A stretch of 64,000 nt of DNA from Apus apus (lineage: Eukaryota > Chordata > Aves > Apodiformes > Apodidae), in assembly GCF_020740795.1 (NCBI RefSeq), contig NC_067312.1, forward strand, positions 67,476,905 to 67,540,904, written 5' to 3'. The notes under the pieces are model-generated. The model was not told the DNA's origin and ran no database searches. It was given only the letters and a program-made list of their open reading frames with translations. The position numbers were made by a program, and so were the translations under genes. Shown here piece after piece: positions 44,122-55,300 of this stretch. Positions within the stretch are counted from its first letter, which is position 1. Each line of letters starts with the position of its first letter.

Positions 44122-44993
44122 AAATGGCTCAGGAATTCCAGCAATTCCTGGAGAAAATTCCCAGTCAGCTGAAGTGCCTCTGAGAGCTGGTGAATAAGAA
44201 TCTGCTTTGGCACATGGGTGCTGGCAGGAGAGCACAGGCTCTGGTATCTCTGGGGTGCACCAGGCTGTGAGGTATCTCCAGGATGACAGTGCAAAGGTGG
44301 CTGAAGGGTGTGGGGAAAAATCTGAACCCTCTGCATCTGCCAAATGTCCCTTCAGCCCAGAGTTCATCTGTTCTGAGTTAGCTCCATAGACACCTTGTTT
44401 TCCCACAGCACTAGCAACCCTGCTGCCAGTGGCATCCCTCCCACCAGGAGGGATAAGGGCAAAGTGGATCTGTCTGCAAAGGAGAGCTTGTGCTGTACCA
44501 GCTCAGCTGCTTCCATCAGACCAGTCACTGATTTTATTCCAGGCCTCTCAAGCAGGCCAGAAGCCAAAGGCAGCTGGAGAACAGGGAGGCCAAGGTGCAG
44601 TGCCAGTACATCTATGCCTCCCAGGATCTCCTGGTCCAGCAGCAGCAGAAGAGGGAAGGGCAACAAGACAATCAGCCCTCTCACCAATGCTTCCACCCCC
44701 AGCTTGACGACAGCCCCAGCAGTGTGGTCAACAAGCAGCTGGGAGGCTCACAGCCCAGCCCCATGTGCCACAAAGGCCACAGTCCCCTCAGCTCTTCTCA
44801 CTGGATGCCCCTGCCAGAGGAGCTCAAAGCCACAGCCACAGCTGCAGCCCATGAGCACCAGCCCAAGGCCAGCAAAGCCTCCAAGGGCCCCGGTGTGCCC
44901 CTCCCCGACCTGAAACAAGGGAAGTCCACCCAACAGTCCAAGTACTGTTCAGCTGGCATTCTCTATTCACAGCGCCAGACGCACAGGGGATAG
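44122..44993 (+). other. Candidate exons or decayed gene, unrecognised
   Basis: After ttcctctgcag (44121) the plus strand reads MAQEFQQFLEKIPSQLKCL and then meets a TGA. After tttattccag (about 44543) a 150-codon frame runs to a TAG at 44993. It begins with a coiled-coil-like stretch (RSQRQLENREAKVQ, LVQQQQKREGQQ) and becomes Ser/Lys-rich (KASKASKGPG). The 44122 segment starts in phase 1, matching the end of the segment at 34593-34691. The class I provirus could therefore sit in an intron of this gene. The in-frame stop suggests decay or wrong borders. I cannot name the protein. Confidence 0.35.
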
Positions 44994-45220
44994 CTCCTCC
45001 AAAGTGTTTGCACCTTACAGGGTAAAGTGAGAGATAGATACACAGCTGATACTCAATTCTGTGTAATATTTCTAAGAAATGGTTTAGATATTCATTAGTC
45101 TCCTGAGAAATCATTTAAATAAGTGTCCGCCCATTATCGCATGCATGTTAAGTCCATGAGGGTCTCCTGGGGGTCATTTACTTCACCCTTGAGTCTTCCT
45201 CACAGGAACTTTTGGCCACA

Positions 45221-46015
45221 GGAGTAATCCTACTACTAACTGTTATAGCAACTGCCTCTGTAGGCTGCGTCCTACCATGAGGCCAAATATCATTCTGAGG
45301 CGCTACAGTCATCACCAACCTTTTCTCAGCAATCCCATACATCAGCCAAACCCTCATAGAATGGGCTTGAGGGGGATTTTCAGTAGACAACCCCACATTA
45401 ACCCAATTCTTCGCCCTACACTTCCTCCTCCCCTTCCAAATCGCAGGCCTCACCCCCATTCACCTCATCTTCCTCTACGAATCAGGATCAAACAACCCAC
45501 TAGGAATCGTATCAAACTGCGACAAAATCCCATTTCACCCCTACTTCTCCACAAAAGACCTACTAGGATTCATCATCATACTCACCCCACTAATAACCCT
45601 AGCCCGATTCTCCCCCAACCTACTAGGAGACCCCAAAAACTTCACCCCAGCCAACCCCCTAGTAACACCACTCCATATTAAACCACAATGATACTTCCTA
45701 TTTGCATATGCTATCCTACGCTTAATCCCCAACAAACTTGGAGGAGTCCTAGCTCTCGCTGCTTCTGTACTAATCCTGTTCCTAAGGCCGTTCCTCCACA
45801 AGTCCAAACAACGCATAATAACATTCTGACCTCTGTCACAAATCCTGTTCTGAACCCTAGTAGCTAACCTACTCATCCTAACCTGAGTCGGTAGCCAACC
45901 AGTAGAACATCCATTCATCATCATTGGTCAATTAGCCTCCCTCACCTACATCACCATCCTCCAAGTCCTCTTCCCCCTTACTGAGGCCCTAGAGAACAAG
46001 ATATTCAACTACTAA
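45221..46015 (+). pseudogene. CYTB: NUMT cytochrome b, C-terminal two thirds
   Basis: Read with the mitochondrial code, 264 codons are in one frame from GVILLL to a TAA stop after FNY. They include the [38 protein letters not shown] and [10 protein letters not shown] blocks of complex III cytochrome b. Lesions: an AGG codon (45785-45787), which is a stop in the vertebrate mitochondrial code, and PEW changed to PQW (near 45685). Many TGA codons make it untranslatable in the nucleus. The small number of lesions indicates a fairly recent transfer. Confidence 0.92.
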
Positions 46016-46018
46016 AAT

Positions 46019-46086
46019 ACTCTACAAGTTTATAAAAACATTAGTCTTGTAAACCAAAGAATGAAGATTATACTCGTTAGAGTTTC
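46019..46086 (+). pseudogene. NUMT tRNA-Thr
   Basis: The acceptor arms actctac and gttagagt pair, and the anticodon loop cttgtaa holds TGT. It lies directly after CYTB as in bird mitochondria. Not expected to work in the nucleus. Confidence 0.85.
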
Positions 46087-46100
46087 CCAAACCAAAGCAT

Positions 46101-46170
46101 GAGAAAAAAAGGGCTCAAACCTCTATCTCCAACTCCCAAAGCTGGCATTTTTCATTAAACTATTCTCTGA
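46101..46170 (-). pseudogene. NUMT tRNA-Pro
   Basis: On the minus strand it starts cagagaatag, has the anticodon loop with TGG (plus strand tctccaactc), and ends in a T-rich acceptor arm. It is in the standard place between tRNA-Thr and ND6. Confidence 0.82.
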
Positions 46171-46177
46171 CCATCCA

Positions 46178-46486
46178 CCTAACTGCCTGAATCACCCCAC
46201 AAGAAAGCCCCTGCACTAGCTCCAACACAACAAACAGAATCAACAGTAAACCCCACCCATCCACTAAAAACATCCCCACCCCCAAAGAACAGAACATAGC
46301 CACACCACTACAACCCAACCGAACAGAGAATATCCCCCCACTATCAACAGTCACCAGCCCCAACTTCCACCCCTCAACAAAACCTCCCACCACCACTCCT
46401 ACAACCAACATCAGAACAAACCCAGCCCCATACCCCGTAACACGCCAATCCCCCCATGTTTCAGGAGAAGGGTCGGCCGCCAACGA
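46178..46486 (-). pseudogene. ND6: NUMT ND6, C-terminal part
   Basis: The minus strand reads [27 protein letters not shown] and [13 protein letters not shown], the G/V-rich NADH dehydrogenase subunit 6 pattern. It ends at AGG (46178-46180), a mitochondrial stop. The N-terminal half is absent because the insert ends here. Confidence 0.88.
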
Positions 46487-46487
46487 G

Positions 46488-47427
46488 TTCTGTCTCCTGT
46501 CCCGTTTATCTCTGCTAACTCCACAGCAGAATTGGTTACAGTGGGCATCCCCAGTCGCAGTTGAATGGCTTCTTTCTTCTTCAAGGACCCTTGTATTTCT
46601 TCCCTAAAACTACAGATAAGCTCACACAAAAGGCTTTTACAACTCCCTAGCAGTAGGCCCAGATGAGAGATGTACACCCTACAAGCAGTTAACTATTTGA
46701 AGCCAGAGTTTGGTTAATGCTCTGTTTCACACTCTCGCCTCTTGAACCTCCTGGCTTCCAACAGTGCCAGAGCTGCCACACACACGGATGGACCGGGACC
46801 ACCCCTTGCCCTCAGAACTGCCCTTGGCTTGCCCCTCTCTCCAGGGAAAGCCCGTCTGAGTGTTCACAAAGCCCAAGCCCAAACCTGGGCTGCCCCTACG
46901 GGGGAGGGAAAGAACTCATTCCATCAAGAGCTAGTTTATTCTGTTACAACTCATTGATTGTTAAGTTTTGTTACCTCTTTGTTAGCTGCTAAGTGTTGTA
47001 TTACCTCTTGTGGGGAGGTCTCTCACCACAGCCTGAGTTGCTAGGACACCTTGGCTGAGGTGAACATCTGGCATTTATGGCACCAGCTAACAGGGTGATT
47101 TCAGCTGGCAGCTTCCCTGGTAGGGAGGGAGATGTCACCCTTGCAGTTCTCACTGCCTAAGGCAATGCCACCCCTTGCTGCCCTTAGTTTCTGACTTTGC
47201 TCTGCCTCTGTTGCTGGGTCTGTTCTTGTCCAGGCTGGGTCACTTTTCACTAACACTTGCCAAGTCAGACGGGGTTTCAGAAGAGTGCCCATGAGCGGAA
47301 GGGCAATTTAAAGCATCTGACAGCAGAAACCTCAGGGGAGCCTAGCCAGGAACTAACTAGGCATTGGCTCATTGCAGCCACCTAATGCAGAGGTTTGGAA
47401 GAAAACCCTCCCAACAACTCATTCTTT
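46488..47427. other. Unassigned sequence
   Basis: No recognised gene or repeat. A minus-strand frame that continues from ND6 into 46677 is a chance extension across the insert border. Confidence 0.4.
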
Positions 47428-47564
47428 TCAGTGCTTGCACAGACAGGTTATGCACAACAACCACCACAGCACCAGGAAGACCAAGAATCCCACAGCACCG
47501 ATGATGAAGTAGGTCCAGACTGAAGTAGACTTTCCTGCATTTGACTTTGTCTTCCCATCTATGC
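47428..47564 (-). CDS. Candidate terminal exon of a membrane receptor (transmembrane segment plus short tail)
   Basis: The minus-strand acceptor cttcttcctccag is followed by an open exon. It encodes a Lys/Ser linker (IDGKTKSNAGKSTSVW), one strongly hydrophobic helix (YFIIGAVGFLVFLVLWWLLC) and a very short tail ITCLCKH before TGA. The exon starts in phase 1, the usual phase for exons of Ig-superfamily receptors. This is the classic look of a linker-TM-tail last exon of a type I protein. I found no clear Ig-domain exon to the right (47.6-48.8 kb), so the rest may lie farther away or be lost. The family is unknown. Confidence 0.45.
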
Positions 47565-48860
47565 CTGGAGGAAGAAGAATTCTGCACGTTAAGAGTGAAC
47601 ACTATGGGTAATCTCACAGGAGCTGTAACATTTCCTCACCTTCAGCAGCAACAAAGAAATGCCCCAAGCGCTTGAAAATCAAGGCACTCTGCAGCCTCTC
47701 TTTCTCCTCTCAGCTTTGTTGACGCTCTGGGATGGCTGTAACCCAGTGCTCCCGGTGTCACAGGTTTGCCCCCCTTTCTTGGCCCTCCTTCCCACGTGGG
47801 CACAGTTTCTTCTGTGCTCACCCCCTTCACTCTGTGCCACTTCCCAGCGCTGCTGCACAGAGGCTCCCTGAGCCTTTGGGACAGGCTGTCCCACTGAACA
47901 GACCTCATGAGGTCAGAGGGAGACACACGGGGAGCACAGTGATGTGACCACTCGCTCCTTTGAGCAACAGGGACCAAAACCCTCCCTGTGGCAGGCAGGG
48001 CCAGCTCCAGCTCTCCCTCCCCAGCCCCACACCCACACCCTGGGGGGACGGGGTCAGGCCCTCTCAGGAGACACCTGAACCTTGCTCTCTCTTCTCCAGC
48101 ACGGGCACTGCTTGCATGCCCCTAGTTTGCAGGGCTTCTCTCCCACTTGAGGCCTCCTGAAAGACTGCTCAGTACCTGGATTCTTTCCTGAAAATTCCTA
48201 TCTCCTGGCCTGGCGGGATTCCTTGAGGCTGGACAGCACTGCCAACATCAAAGACAGGTAAAGCCTCAGCATGGCTCAGGCACACAGGTTGCAGGAGGAC
48301 AGTGCAGGTTCCCTCCAAGCCCGTGCCTGATCCATCAGGGAACCCCTTTGGAGATGGGTTCCTAGGAGGGATCCCCCTCTGTTGTGCCTGGGGAGGGATT
48401 CATGGCAAGTGCTGGGATGCAGCTGCTGAGGGAGTTACATGCCATGAAGAGCCCCGTTTCCCATCATCTGCTGAACCTGGTGCAGATGGCCTGCTTCCCA
48501 AAACTGCCAAGTTCTGAAATTCCGAGGAACAGGGGGTGGTGGGCATCACACTGCATCCCCAGAGGGTCCCCAGCCTCTCGCTGGCACATGGACAGCAAGA
48601 ACCTCCACAGCACAGAGCTGACAGCCGCCCTCAGAGAGCCCTTCCTGGCTGCTTTGAGAGCACTGTCTGTGTGCTGGTGGTTGGGCTGCTGACATGCTGG
48701 GCAGGGGAGGGCACCAGGGAAGAGCCTGCAGACATGCAGTGCCTGTGACTGATGATACTGGGTGACCTCGGGCTCCGGCCAGGTGGATGCGAGCGCCGTC
48801 CTGCCCAGGAGGCCTCACCTGGAGTGGCCAAGAAGCCTTCGCTGCGGGAGGTGGGAGCTT
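47565..48860. other. Unassigned sequence with weak exon-like segments
   Basis: A plus-strand segment near 48173-48260 reads PGFFPENSYLLAWRDSLR and onward to a CAG|gtaaag donor; I cannot identify it. Other frames overlap on both strands and show no motif. Confidence 0.3.
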
Positions 48861-48864
48861 TGGG

Positions 48865-49080
48865 CGGCAGGATGGCCGGACGGGATGGCCGGGAGGGATG
48901 GCCGGGCGGGATGGCCGGGAGGGATGGCTGAGGAGGGATGGCCGGGTGGGATGGCCGGTAGGGATGGCCGGATGGGATGGCTGGAAGGGATGGCCAGGTG
49001 GGATGGCCGGGAGGGATGGCTGGGGCAGGATGGCTGGGTGGGATGGCTGAGGAGGGATGGCTGGGTGGGATGTTTGGGGC
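48865..49080 (+). repeat. Minisatellite with approximately 10-bp gggatggccg unit
   Basis: About 20 tandem copies of gggatggccg and variants (gggatggctg, aggatggctg). The array keeps several frames open on both strands, which explains the long repetitive open frames there. Confidence 0.93.
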
Positions 49081-49137
49081 AGGGCAGCAGGCCATGGCTA
49101 CCCGGCCGTACCGGGACGGGAGGTGACTGGCAGGAGT

Positions 49138-49603
49138 GGTGTCGCGATCTCTTACATTATTCCTGTAATGATCGAGGTATTTACATATTAGGTGCAGATG
49201 ACTTCTCCTGCAACCCGGTCTTAGAACCCACGGGTGGCAAGAAGTCTCACCGCAGGTGGTTGGCAGCAGGCAGCTGCAGCAGGCAGACGGACCGCGGGCG
49301 AGGCGGGAGCTGGGACTGAAGGGAGCCAGGACGAGCCGGGACTAGCAGGCAAGCAGGGGCAGCAGGCAAGCAGGTAAACAGGAACAGGGACCGCAGGCAG
49401 GCAGGGACCCCAAGGAGCAGGCTAACCCCCGAAAGCAAGCAGCAGCACATTCAGTGTCTATCCAAAAAGCAGACGGCAAGCAGCCAGCACGCAGTCTCTT
49501 CATGGCTCTCCTTGGTTCCCCACTGGCCAGTCTCTTCTTTCTGGGCTTCTCAGCCAATCAGGCAGGGAGGTTTTCCCAATGTTAGGTAAATTAGCCAGGA
49601 CAG
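49138..49603 (-). mobile_element. ERVL-type LTR (3' LTR of a decayed provirus)
   Basis: On the minus strand it starts near tgtcctggctaattta and carries ttggatagacactgaatg and ccctgcctgcctgcggtccc. Its cacctgcggtgagacttctt and caggaataatgtaag blocks are shared with the LTRs at 19.4-20.0 and 41.6-42.1 kb. It is cut at the left before its 3' end. Confidence 0.72.
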
Positions 49604-51010
49604 CTTGCCCTGGCTGAAGGGAATGTTCCACCTTCTTCAGAGGTTTTTTATCTTTCATATCTGTTTGTTGATGAGCTGAAGGGAAAAAGCCGTTTAGGCG
49701 GGGACACCCATTAGCCTAATGGTGGTAATTGCATAACTCATCCGTTGGGCCCAATGGGACTCTTGGGGACGGATTAGTTTTTTAATCATTCCGTTGGTTC
49801 TTTCCACAATCCCATTTGCTTGAGGGTAGTACGGGGTGTGGAAAGTCTATTTGATGTCCTCCCTTTTTGCCCAACTTTGGACTAGCTGGGAGGTGAAATG
49901 TGTTCCATTATCAGACTGGATATGTTTTGGCTTGGGCCAAGTACTGAAGTTTTTTTCTAGAAATCTCAAGGTAGTTTCCCCATTTGCTTTTAGAGTGGCT
50001 TCTGCACAGGTGAGACCCGAGACTACCTCTACCATAACAATAACATATTGTTTATTCCCTGATCTGCAGAAGGGTCACATGTAGTCCACCTGCCAGGCGT
50101 ACCACAAGGATGGAGGCTGTCTGTTAGGGGGTGTCCCCCCATGCGAATTTTACACAGCTCACAATCTGAAATTGCAGTTTTGGCTTGTTCACATTTAACA
50201 GGCCATCCACGTGCTTGAGCTTCCCTGAAGAGGTCTAAGGTTCCTGAACGGCCTCTCTTAATGTGGAGCCATTCAAGCAGTCTTCCCCACTCAGATTTCT
50301 CACCCTGAGCAGTGGCTTCTAGAATTTCTAGTATGCTGATCTGGGCCAGCTCCTGAGCTTAGTTATTCTAGAAAGCTGCTTCATCCTTTAAAACCGATTG
50401 GTGGGAAGGCACCCATCCAATGTGGAAATTTGGATTTGATTCAGCTGTGCCCAATATCTGCTGCCATTTTTCTTTCTGCCACACTGGGACCCGGTTGATT
50501 TCCCAATTGTTATGTTCCCAGTGTGTTATCCCCTCCACACAGCCCTTAAAGACTGCAAAGGAGTCTGTGTAAATGTAACACAGCTTCCCTAGAGGCTTGT
50601 TCTTTTACAAACACATTAAAGACAGCATCCAGCTCTCCTACTTGGGCACTACCTTTATCTTGATTGACTACTTTTTCGCCTGTGGAGAAGAAGATTTAAA
50701 AAGCCAATTTTTGCCTTCCCTCCTGGAAGAGGCATCAGTGAACCAGGTGATGGTCATCCCATCTTTATATTCTGGAGCCTCTTTAATTGGACTTGGAGTT
50801 TTCATTATCAAAACTTCATTTTTTGAGCCAATTGGGTCCTGTATTTTCAATTCCTTGTCAGGACATTCCTCAGTTTGGAATAGGCCCGAATAATATTCAA
50901 TTTGACTGTACCATTTCCTAATTGTACCCTTTTGAGATAAGTCCTTCTGGAGGGGAGTTTTGAATATCTAAGGCATTATGCAAAATAACTTGTTTCTTCT
51001 TAAAAAGGCC
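49604..51010 (-). pseudogene. pol: ERVL pol remnant (RNase H and integrase)
   Basis: The minus strand reads RNase H pieces (TWFTDASSRREGK at about 50.7 kb, then YTDSFAVFKG and THWEHNNWEI), the integrase zinc-binding region (CEQAKTAISDCELCK) and the core IQSDNGTHFTSQLVQSWA at about 49.9 kb. The WEHNNWEI-type RNase H is typical of ERVL (class III, spumavirus-related) elements. Several stops and frame changes break it. Reverse transcriptase and anything upstream are missing, and integrase runs almost directly into the LTR, so no env is present, as is usual for ERVL. Confidence 0.82.
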
Positions 51011-51011
51011 T

Positions 51012-51337
51012 ATGGCAGCCTTCCAGTACCTAAGGAGAGACTACAGGTAAGCTGGGGAGAGACTTTTTACCAGACAGGATAGTGATAGGACAAGGGGTAA
51101 TGGCTTTAAACTGAAAGAGAAAGAAGAAATTCTTCACCATAAGGGTAGTAAAGCACTGGAACAGGTTGCCCAGGGAGGTTGTAGGAGCCACCTCCCTAGA
51201 GGTGTTCAAGGCCAGGGTGGGTGAGGCTTGTGCAGCCTGGTCTAGGGGGAGGTGTCCCTGCTCATAGCAGGGAGTTTGGAACCTGATGATGATAAAGTCC
51301 CTTCCAACATTAACCATTCTATGATTCTATGATTGTA
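51012..51337 (+). mobile_element. CR1 LINE 3' end
   Basis: Plus-strand CR1 tail: aagctggggagagactttt, ggataggacaaggggtaatgg-like block, gcactggaacaggttgccc, ending attctatgattctatgatt. It lies next to the ERVL remnant. Confidence 0.93.
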
Positions 51338-51964
51338 CAAATTTTCAGTTGAGGAAGAGTGTCTGTTCTTCCATAATGCATTTGCAAAATCTGGTTCTTG
51401 CCACCTGTTTCCCCTGCCACCCTTCCCCATTTAAAATTGTTTTGATTTATAACTAGGTATAGTAGGATGGGTTATTTTAGAATTACTTTAAATAGTTATT
51501 TTAAAATAAACAGGTGGGCTGAAGCAATGAAAAACAACTAGCCACAGTCTTAAGTCAAAAAGCTAATCTTCATAAATATTGTCTAACTTCGTGATTATGA
51601 AATGGGTCTTGATTTGATGCTCTCAGTAATTAAGTAAATACAATAAACATAGACAAAATAGCATGTTTTTATAGCTAGTAATTAGATAAAGGGCAGTTTG
51701 CATATATTACTCTGCAGAGTAAGGCCATGATATTTGTCCTGTTCGAGCTGCTATCCTTTATAGTCACCACGGAACCTTAACTACGACCCTTCCTTCCTTG
51801 CATACAGGCTGTTCAGTTGGAGTTGAGCCACCAACTGATCCAGCAGGAGGAGTTCATTTTTGGAGATTATCTGATACACTGACTCTGAAAGCATCTGAGG
51901 TTGTGTAGTTGTATGGACAACTAAAAAGAACTTTCAGAACTGAACCCAAATGTTATGGTATATC
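51338..51964. other. Unassigned AT-rich sequence
   Basis: No feature recognised. Confidence 0.4.
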
Positions 51965-52125
51965 TGAAATAGAACAGAAGGAAAGAACTCACTATGACAG
52001 CAGCTGGATATTGGAATAATCTCCCCAGGAAAGTGGTCAATTCCCCAACACTGGACACTTCTAAGACTCATCTTGACAGGGTGTTGGGCCATCTCATCTC
52101 ATCTAAATGCTGGGCTGGCAATTAA
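51965..52125 (+). mobile_element. Old CR1-like fragment
   Basis: Weak CR1 tail pattern on the plus strand: ggaataatctccccaggaaag, cacttctaagactca, gacagggtgttgggcca. Lacks the terminal octamers. Confidence 0.55.
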
Positions 52126-52184
52126 ATGACTTACAGATGCTATTAACCCTTCTTCCTTCTCCTGTAGGGAAAGGAGAGGGAATA

Positions 52185-52370
52185 ATAGAATCATAGAATG
52201 CATTGGGTTGGGAGTGACCTATAAAGGTCATCTAGTCCAAGCCCCCTAAAAAAGCAGAGAAATTTCCAACTAGAAGTGATTGCTCAGAAACCCCTTGAAT
52301 GTTTCAAGGGATGGGGCCTCCACCACCTCTCTGGGTAACCTGTTCTAGCTCATTTGTCTGTTAAAACGTC
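52185..52370 (-). mobile_element. CR1 LINE 3' fragment
   Basis: Reversed CR1 end (aatagaatcatagaatgc, ttgggttgggagtgacc, catctagtccaagccccct), truncated after about 180 bases. Confidence 0.85.
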
Positions 52371-55300
52371 AGAAAAAGGTATAGGACGTAGGATCCAGTT
52401 CTTAGCTGAGACCTAAGATGAGAAGTGTAAGGAACAGAAATAAATATATAAACAAACAAACAAGCATACAAATAAATAAATTAGGTCCCACAATGAGCTG
52501 AAGTAGGACAGTCTTCTTTTTGTCCATGTTTCTACAGTAGTTGGTTCTTCTCAGTAAAGCAGCTACTAAAAACCAGCAGAATCTGTTATTCTTGTGAATT
52601 TTCTCTGCAAGCTATTACAAAGTCATCATACATTTCAGGAAGCACCTCAGAACTTTGGGGTTATTACAAGAACCATCTGCAAAGTGTTATAATTTTCTTA
52701 ACAAGGTATTTGCAACTTTCCTTACAAAGCAAGTGAATTAATGGTTTCTATTGATTAAAGAACCAAGGCCATTTCATTATGAATTTTAAATCAATCAGTG
52801 CAGACCAGTTTTTCTTGAAGCAAGTACTGGAAGATGCCATTAACGGTTTAACCTCATAGACTTCACAGGTACAGAAGGAAAAGGATGCCAGAAGGCAACT
52901 GCAGCTGAGGAATGTGAGACTGATTTTAAGTAAAGGAGACAGAAGTCTGAGCATAAGACTATAACGTGGAGAACCATGGTCTTGGGAGATCAACACCAAA
53001 ACATTAAGAGCCTGTCTAAATATGGTACAGACTAATTACACCGTGGACTAAAGCATCTGATCAGAGTTTTGCTGGATGATGAAGTGGAAAACAACAAAGA
53101 GTTCTTTGGAGTTTGGCTCTATCTCTGTCTTGTACTCCCTTCCATTCTTCTCTTCATGTTGAATTTCATTCCCCATTTTAATGGGCTTGATTCCAGTGAA
53201 GCAATAGTAATGTACCTTGTAAATCCTCAAGGAGAGTCATCAGGATGCACAGTCATTCCTCTGCATTTCTAGGGATCATAACTACTTTTCCTATTGCTCT
53301 AAATTGACTGGGCAAGTAAAATGCAGAAAAAGTTGTTTGACAGTGACAATAGCGGCACCCAGTGGCGTGTGCTTGACTTCGCTTTGCAACTTTTAAAACC
53401 GCAGAGTAAAATCTGATTGACTCCCTCTGATGTATGCTGCTTTTTATTATTATTATAACACACCTGAAAGACAGTGGATATTGTTTTAGAAACCTTGACT
53501 GTCTGCATGCGAGAGAGAATGTATTCAGGGCAAGAATACAGCTCCATCTTCAAAAAGTTATTAAAACTCAATAGGTTTCACCCTCTGCTGTTCCCCCTCA
53601 CTACTTTGTGTCAGCTTTTCTCATTTTTCACAGAAAGCTACAAAGCAATCTCTTAGCTCATAAACAAACATGTATATATCCAACAGGACGGATTACAATT
53701 AATCAAATTGAACTGAACCTCAAGTAGCGCCTTAGGAAGGGCTTTGCCAACATAGTCTCCCAATATTTAGAAATCTAATATTTATCATTTCAATTCAGTT
53801 CTGAAATAAGGCCCTTGCTAGTAATTTTGGAGGCCCTGTGTGCCCCTCTTACTGTTACTGCAAAGTACTCTAAATAATGACACAATATTCTGAGCACATT
53901 ACAGTATCACACCTATTGTGTCTGTGTGCACCTGGCCGCTGGGACCAGGATTGGGAGAGTGGAGCCTCTGTGACACCTTTGAGTGCCGCTGTCACTCATG
54001 GCATTTTGAAAAAATCATGCCACACCTGCCATAAAAGTGAGGCAGTGACATAATCAAAAGGGATACTGTCATTTGCACTCTATTGCTTTACTTATTCTCT
54101 GTAAACCAACCCTAAAACCACTACAGTTTGTTGCATAGCTTATGTAATTATGTGCCTCTATTAATAAATCACTCAAGAGACTGATGGTCTATTTAGAAAG
54201 AAACTGAAACCTTGATGTGGTTGGTTCTGTTTTGCTAGCCACCAAATTTTCATGCTCAAACAACAAAAACTCCAGTGAACAGATTTTATTGCAGCAACAC
54301 AAAATCCTGGTCATGACCATAAAATATAAACCATAAATAGTGTTTTTTGATGAGTAAAGTATGGCTAAAGCACCCAGGGAAGTATAAAGGATGTTAGCTG
54401 GGCTGAGTGTTGGTTGTCATAGAGTTGCAGGTGACATCTGTATGCTTTCCTTGCAATCCTATTTCCACACACACTTTGCAATACAACCATCCCTGGTATG
54501 CTGCAATCAGAAATGCACAACTCCATCATGAAAAGAGCTCTCTCACAGCTTGAGTTCTGGTAGCAAATAACCACTGGCATCTAACTAAACTTTAGGCTAC
54601 TGAATTACATTGGAAGGAATGTGGCAGTATTTCCCACTTCTGGCTTTCTAGCTTGGTAGGCTCTTCTACTCTTTTAGATTCCAAGATCTACCAGAAAATG
54701 TAGCTGCTAATATAGCTTGCATGAACTTTGAAGAATATCCCTTTAGTGCAGAAGACTAATAAACTGTTTAAAGTAAATTTGCAATTCAAAAGAAGTAATC
54801 CCAAAACACAGTGTTCTTAAAAATGCAAATAAGAAAGAACTAAATCTTTAAGGAGGGTTAATTAAACCCTCCGCTCATTTAAATGCTACAGAATCCATGG
54901 ATGCGGCATTGATGGTGAGATAAATTCTTTGCAGAAGTGTGTCTCGTATTGAATAATAGTATATAGTTTGGTTCAGTAGTCAGGGTGAACCACAATCTAG
55001 AGAACAGAATTGCTCTCTGTTACTTCCCTCCACTCTCCCAAGATAAAAGGAGAATAAGGAAGACACACTTCAAGGTTAGAAGTTAAAACTAGAACAAGTT
55101 TACTGGAACAGGGAATGGACTGTAACATGTTGGATGAGGAACAAAAATACAAATCTACACAAAACACAATCTTGATGGTTGCTGATACAAGAGTCCAAAG
55201 ATCCCTCGTGGCAGAGCTGACTAGAGAAGAGGGTCCAGGGCTATTCCCAGCACCCAGTGGATTTGGATCCTGCAGAGCACATGGGAGCTGATGACAAAGA

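Larger units (their letters stand above)
45130..46487 (+). other. Nuclear mitochondrial insert (NUMT): CYTB-tRNA-Thr-tRNA-Pro-ND6
   Basis: About 1.3 kb of mitochondrial DNA with the light-strand C-rich style and TGA used as Trp. Gene order CYTB, Thr, Pro, ND6 (reverse) is the standard bird order. The left border is blurred (45130-45220). The right border is near 46487, in the middle of ND6. It is flanked by ordinary nuclear sequence, so it is not a whole mitochondrial genome. Confidence 0.93.

Noticed and set aside
45277-45681. 134-codon plus-strand open frame in the mitochondrial insert
   Set aside because: It is in a different frame from cytochrome b. The real frame is the one starting at 45221 read in the mitochondrial code.
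46411-46677. Minus-strand frame joining ND6 to flanking sequence
   Set aside because: Chance read-through across the insert border; no homologue recognised.
48762-49319. 185-codon plus-strand frame rich in DGRxGWxxG
   Set aside because: A by-product of the 10-base minisatellite.
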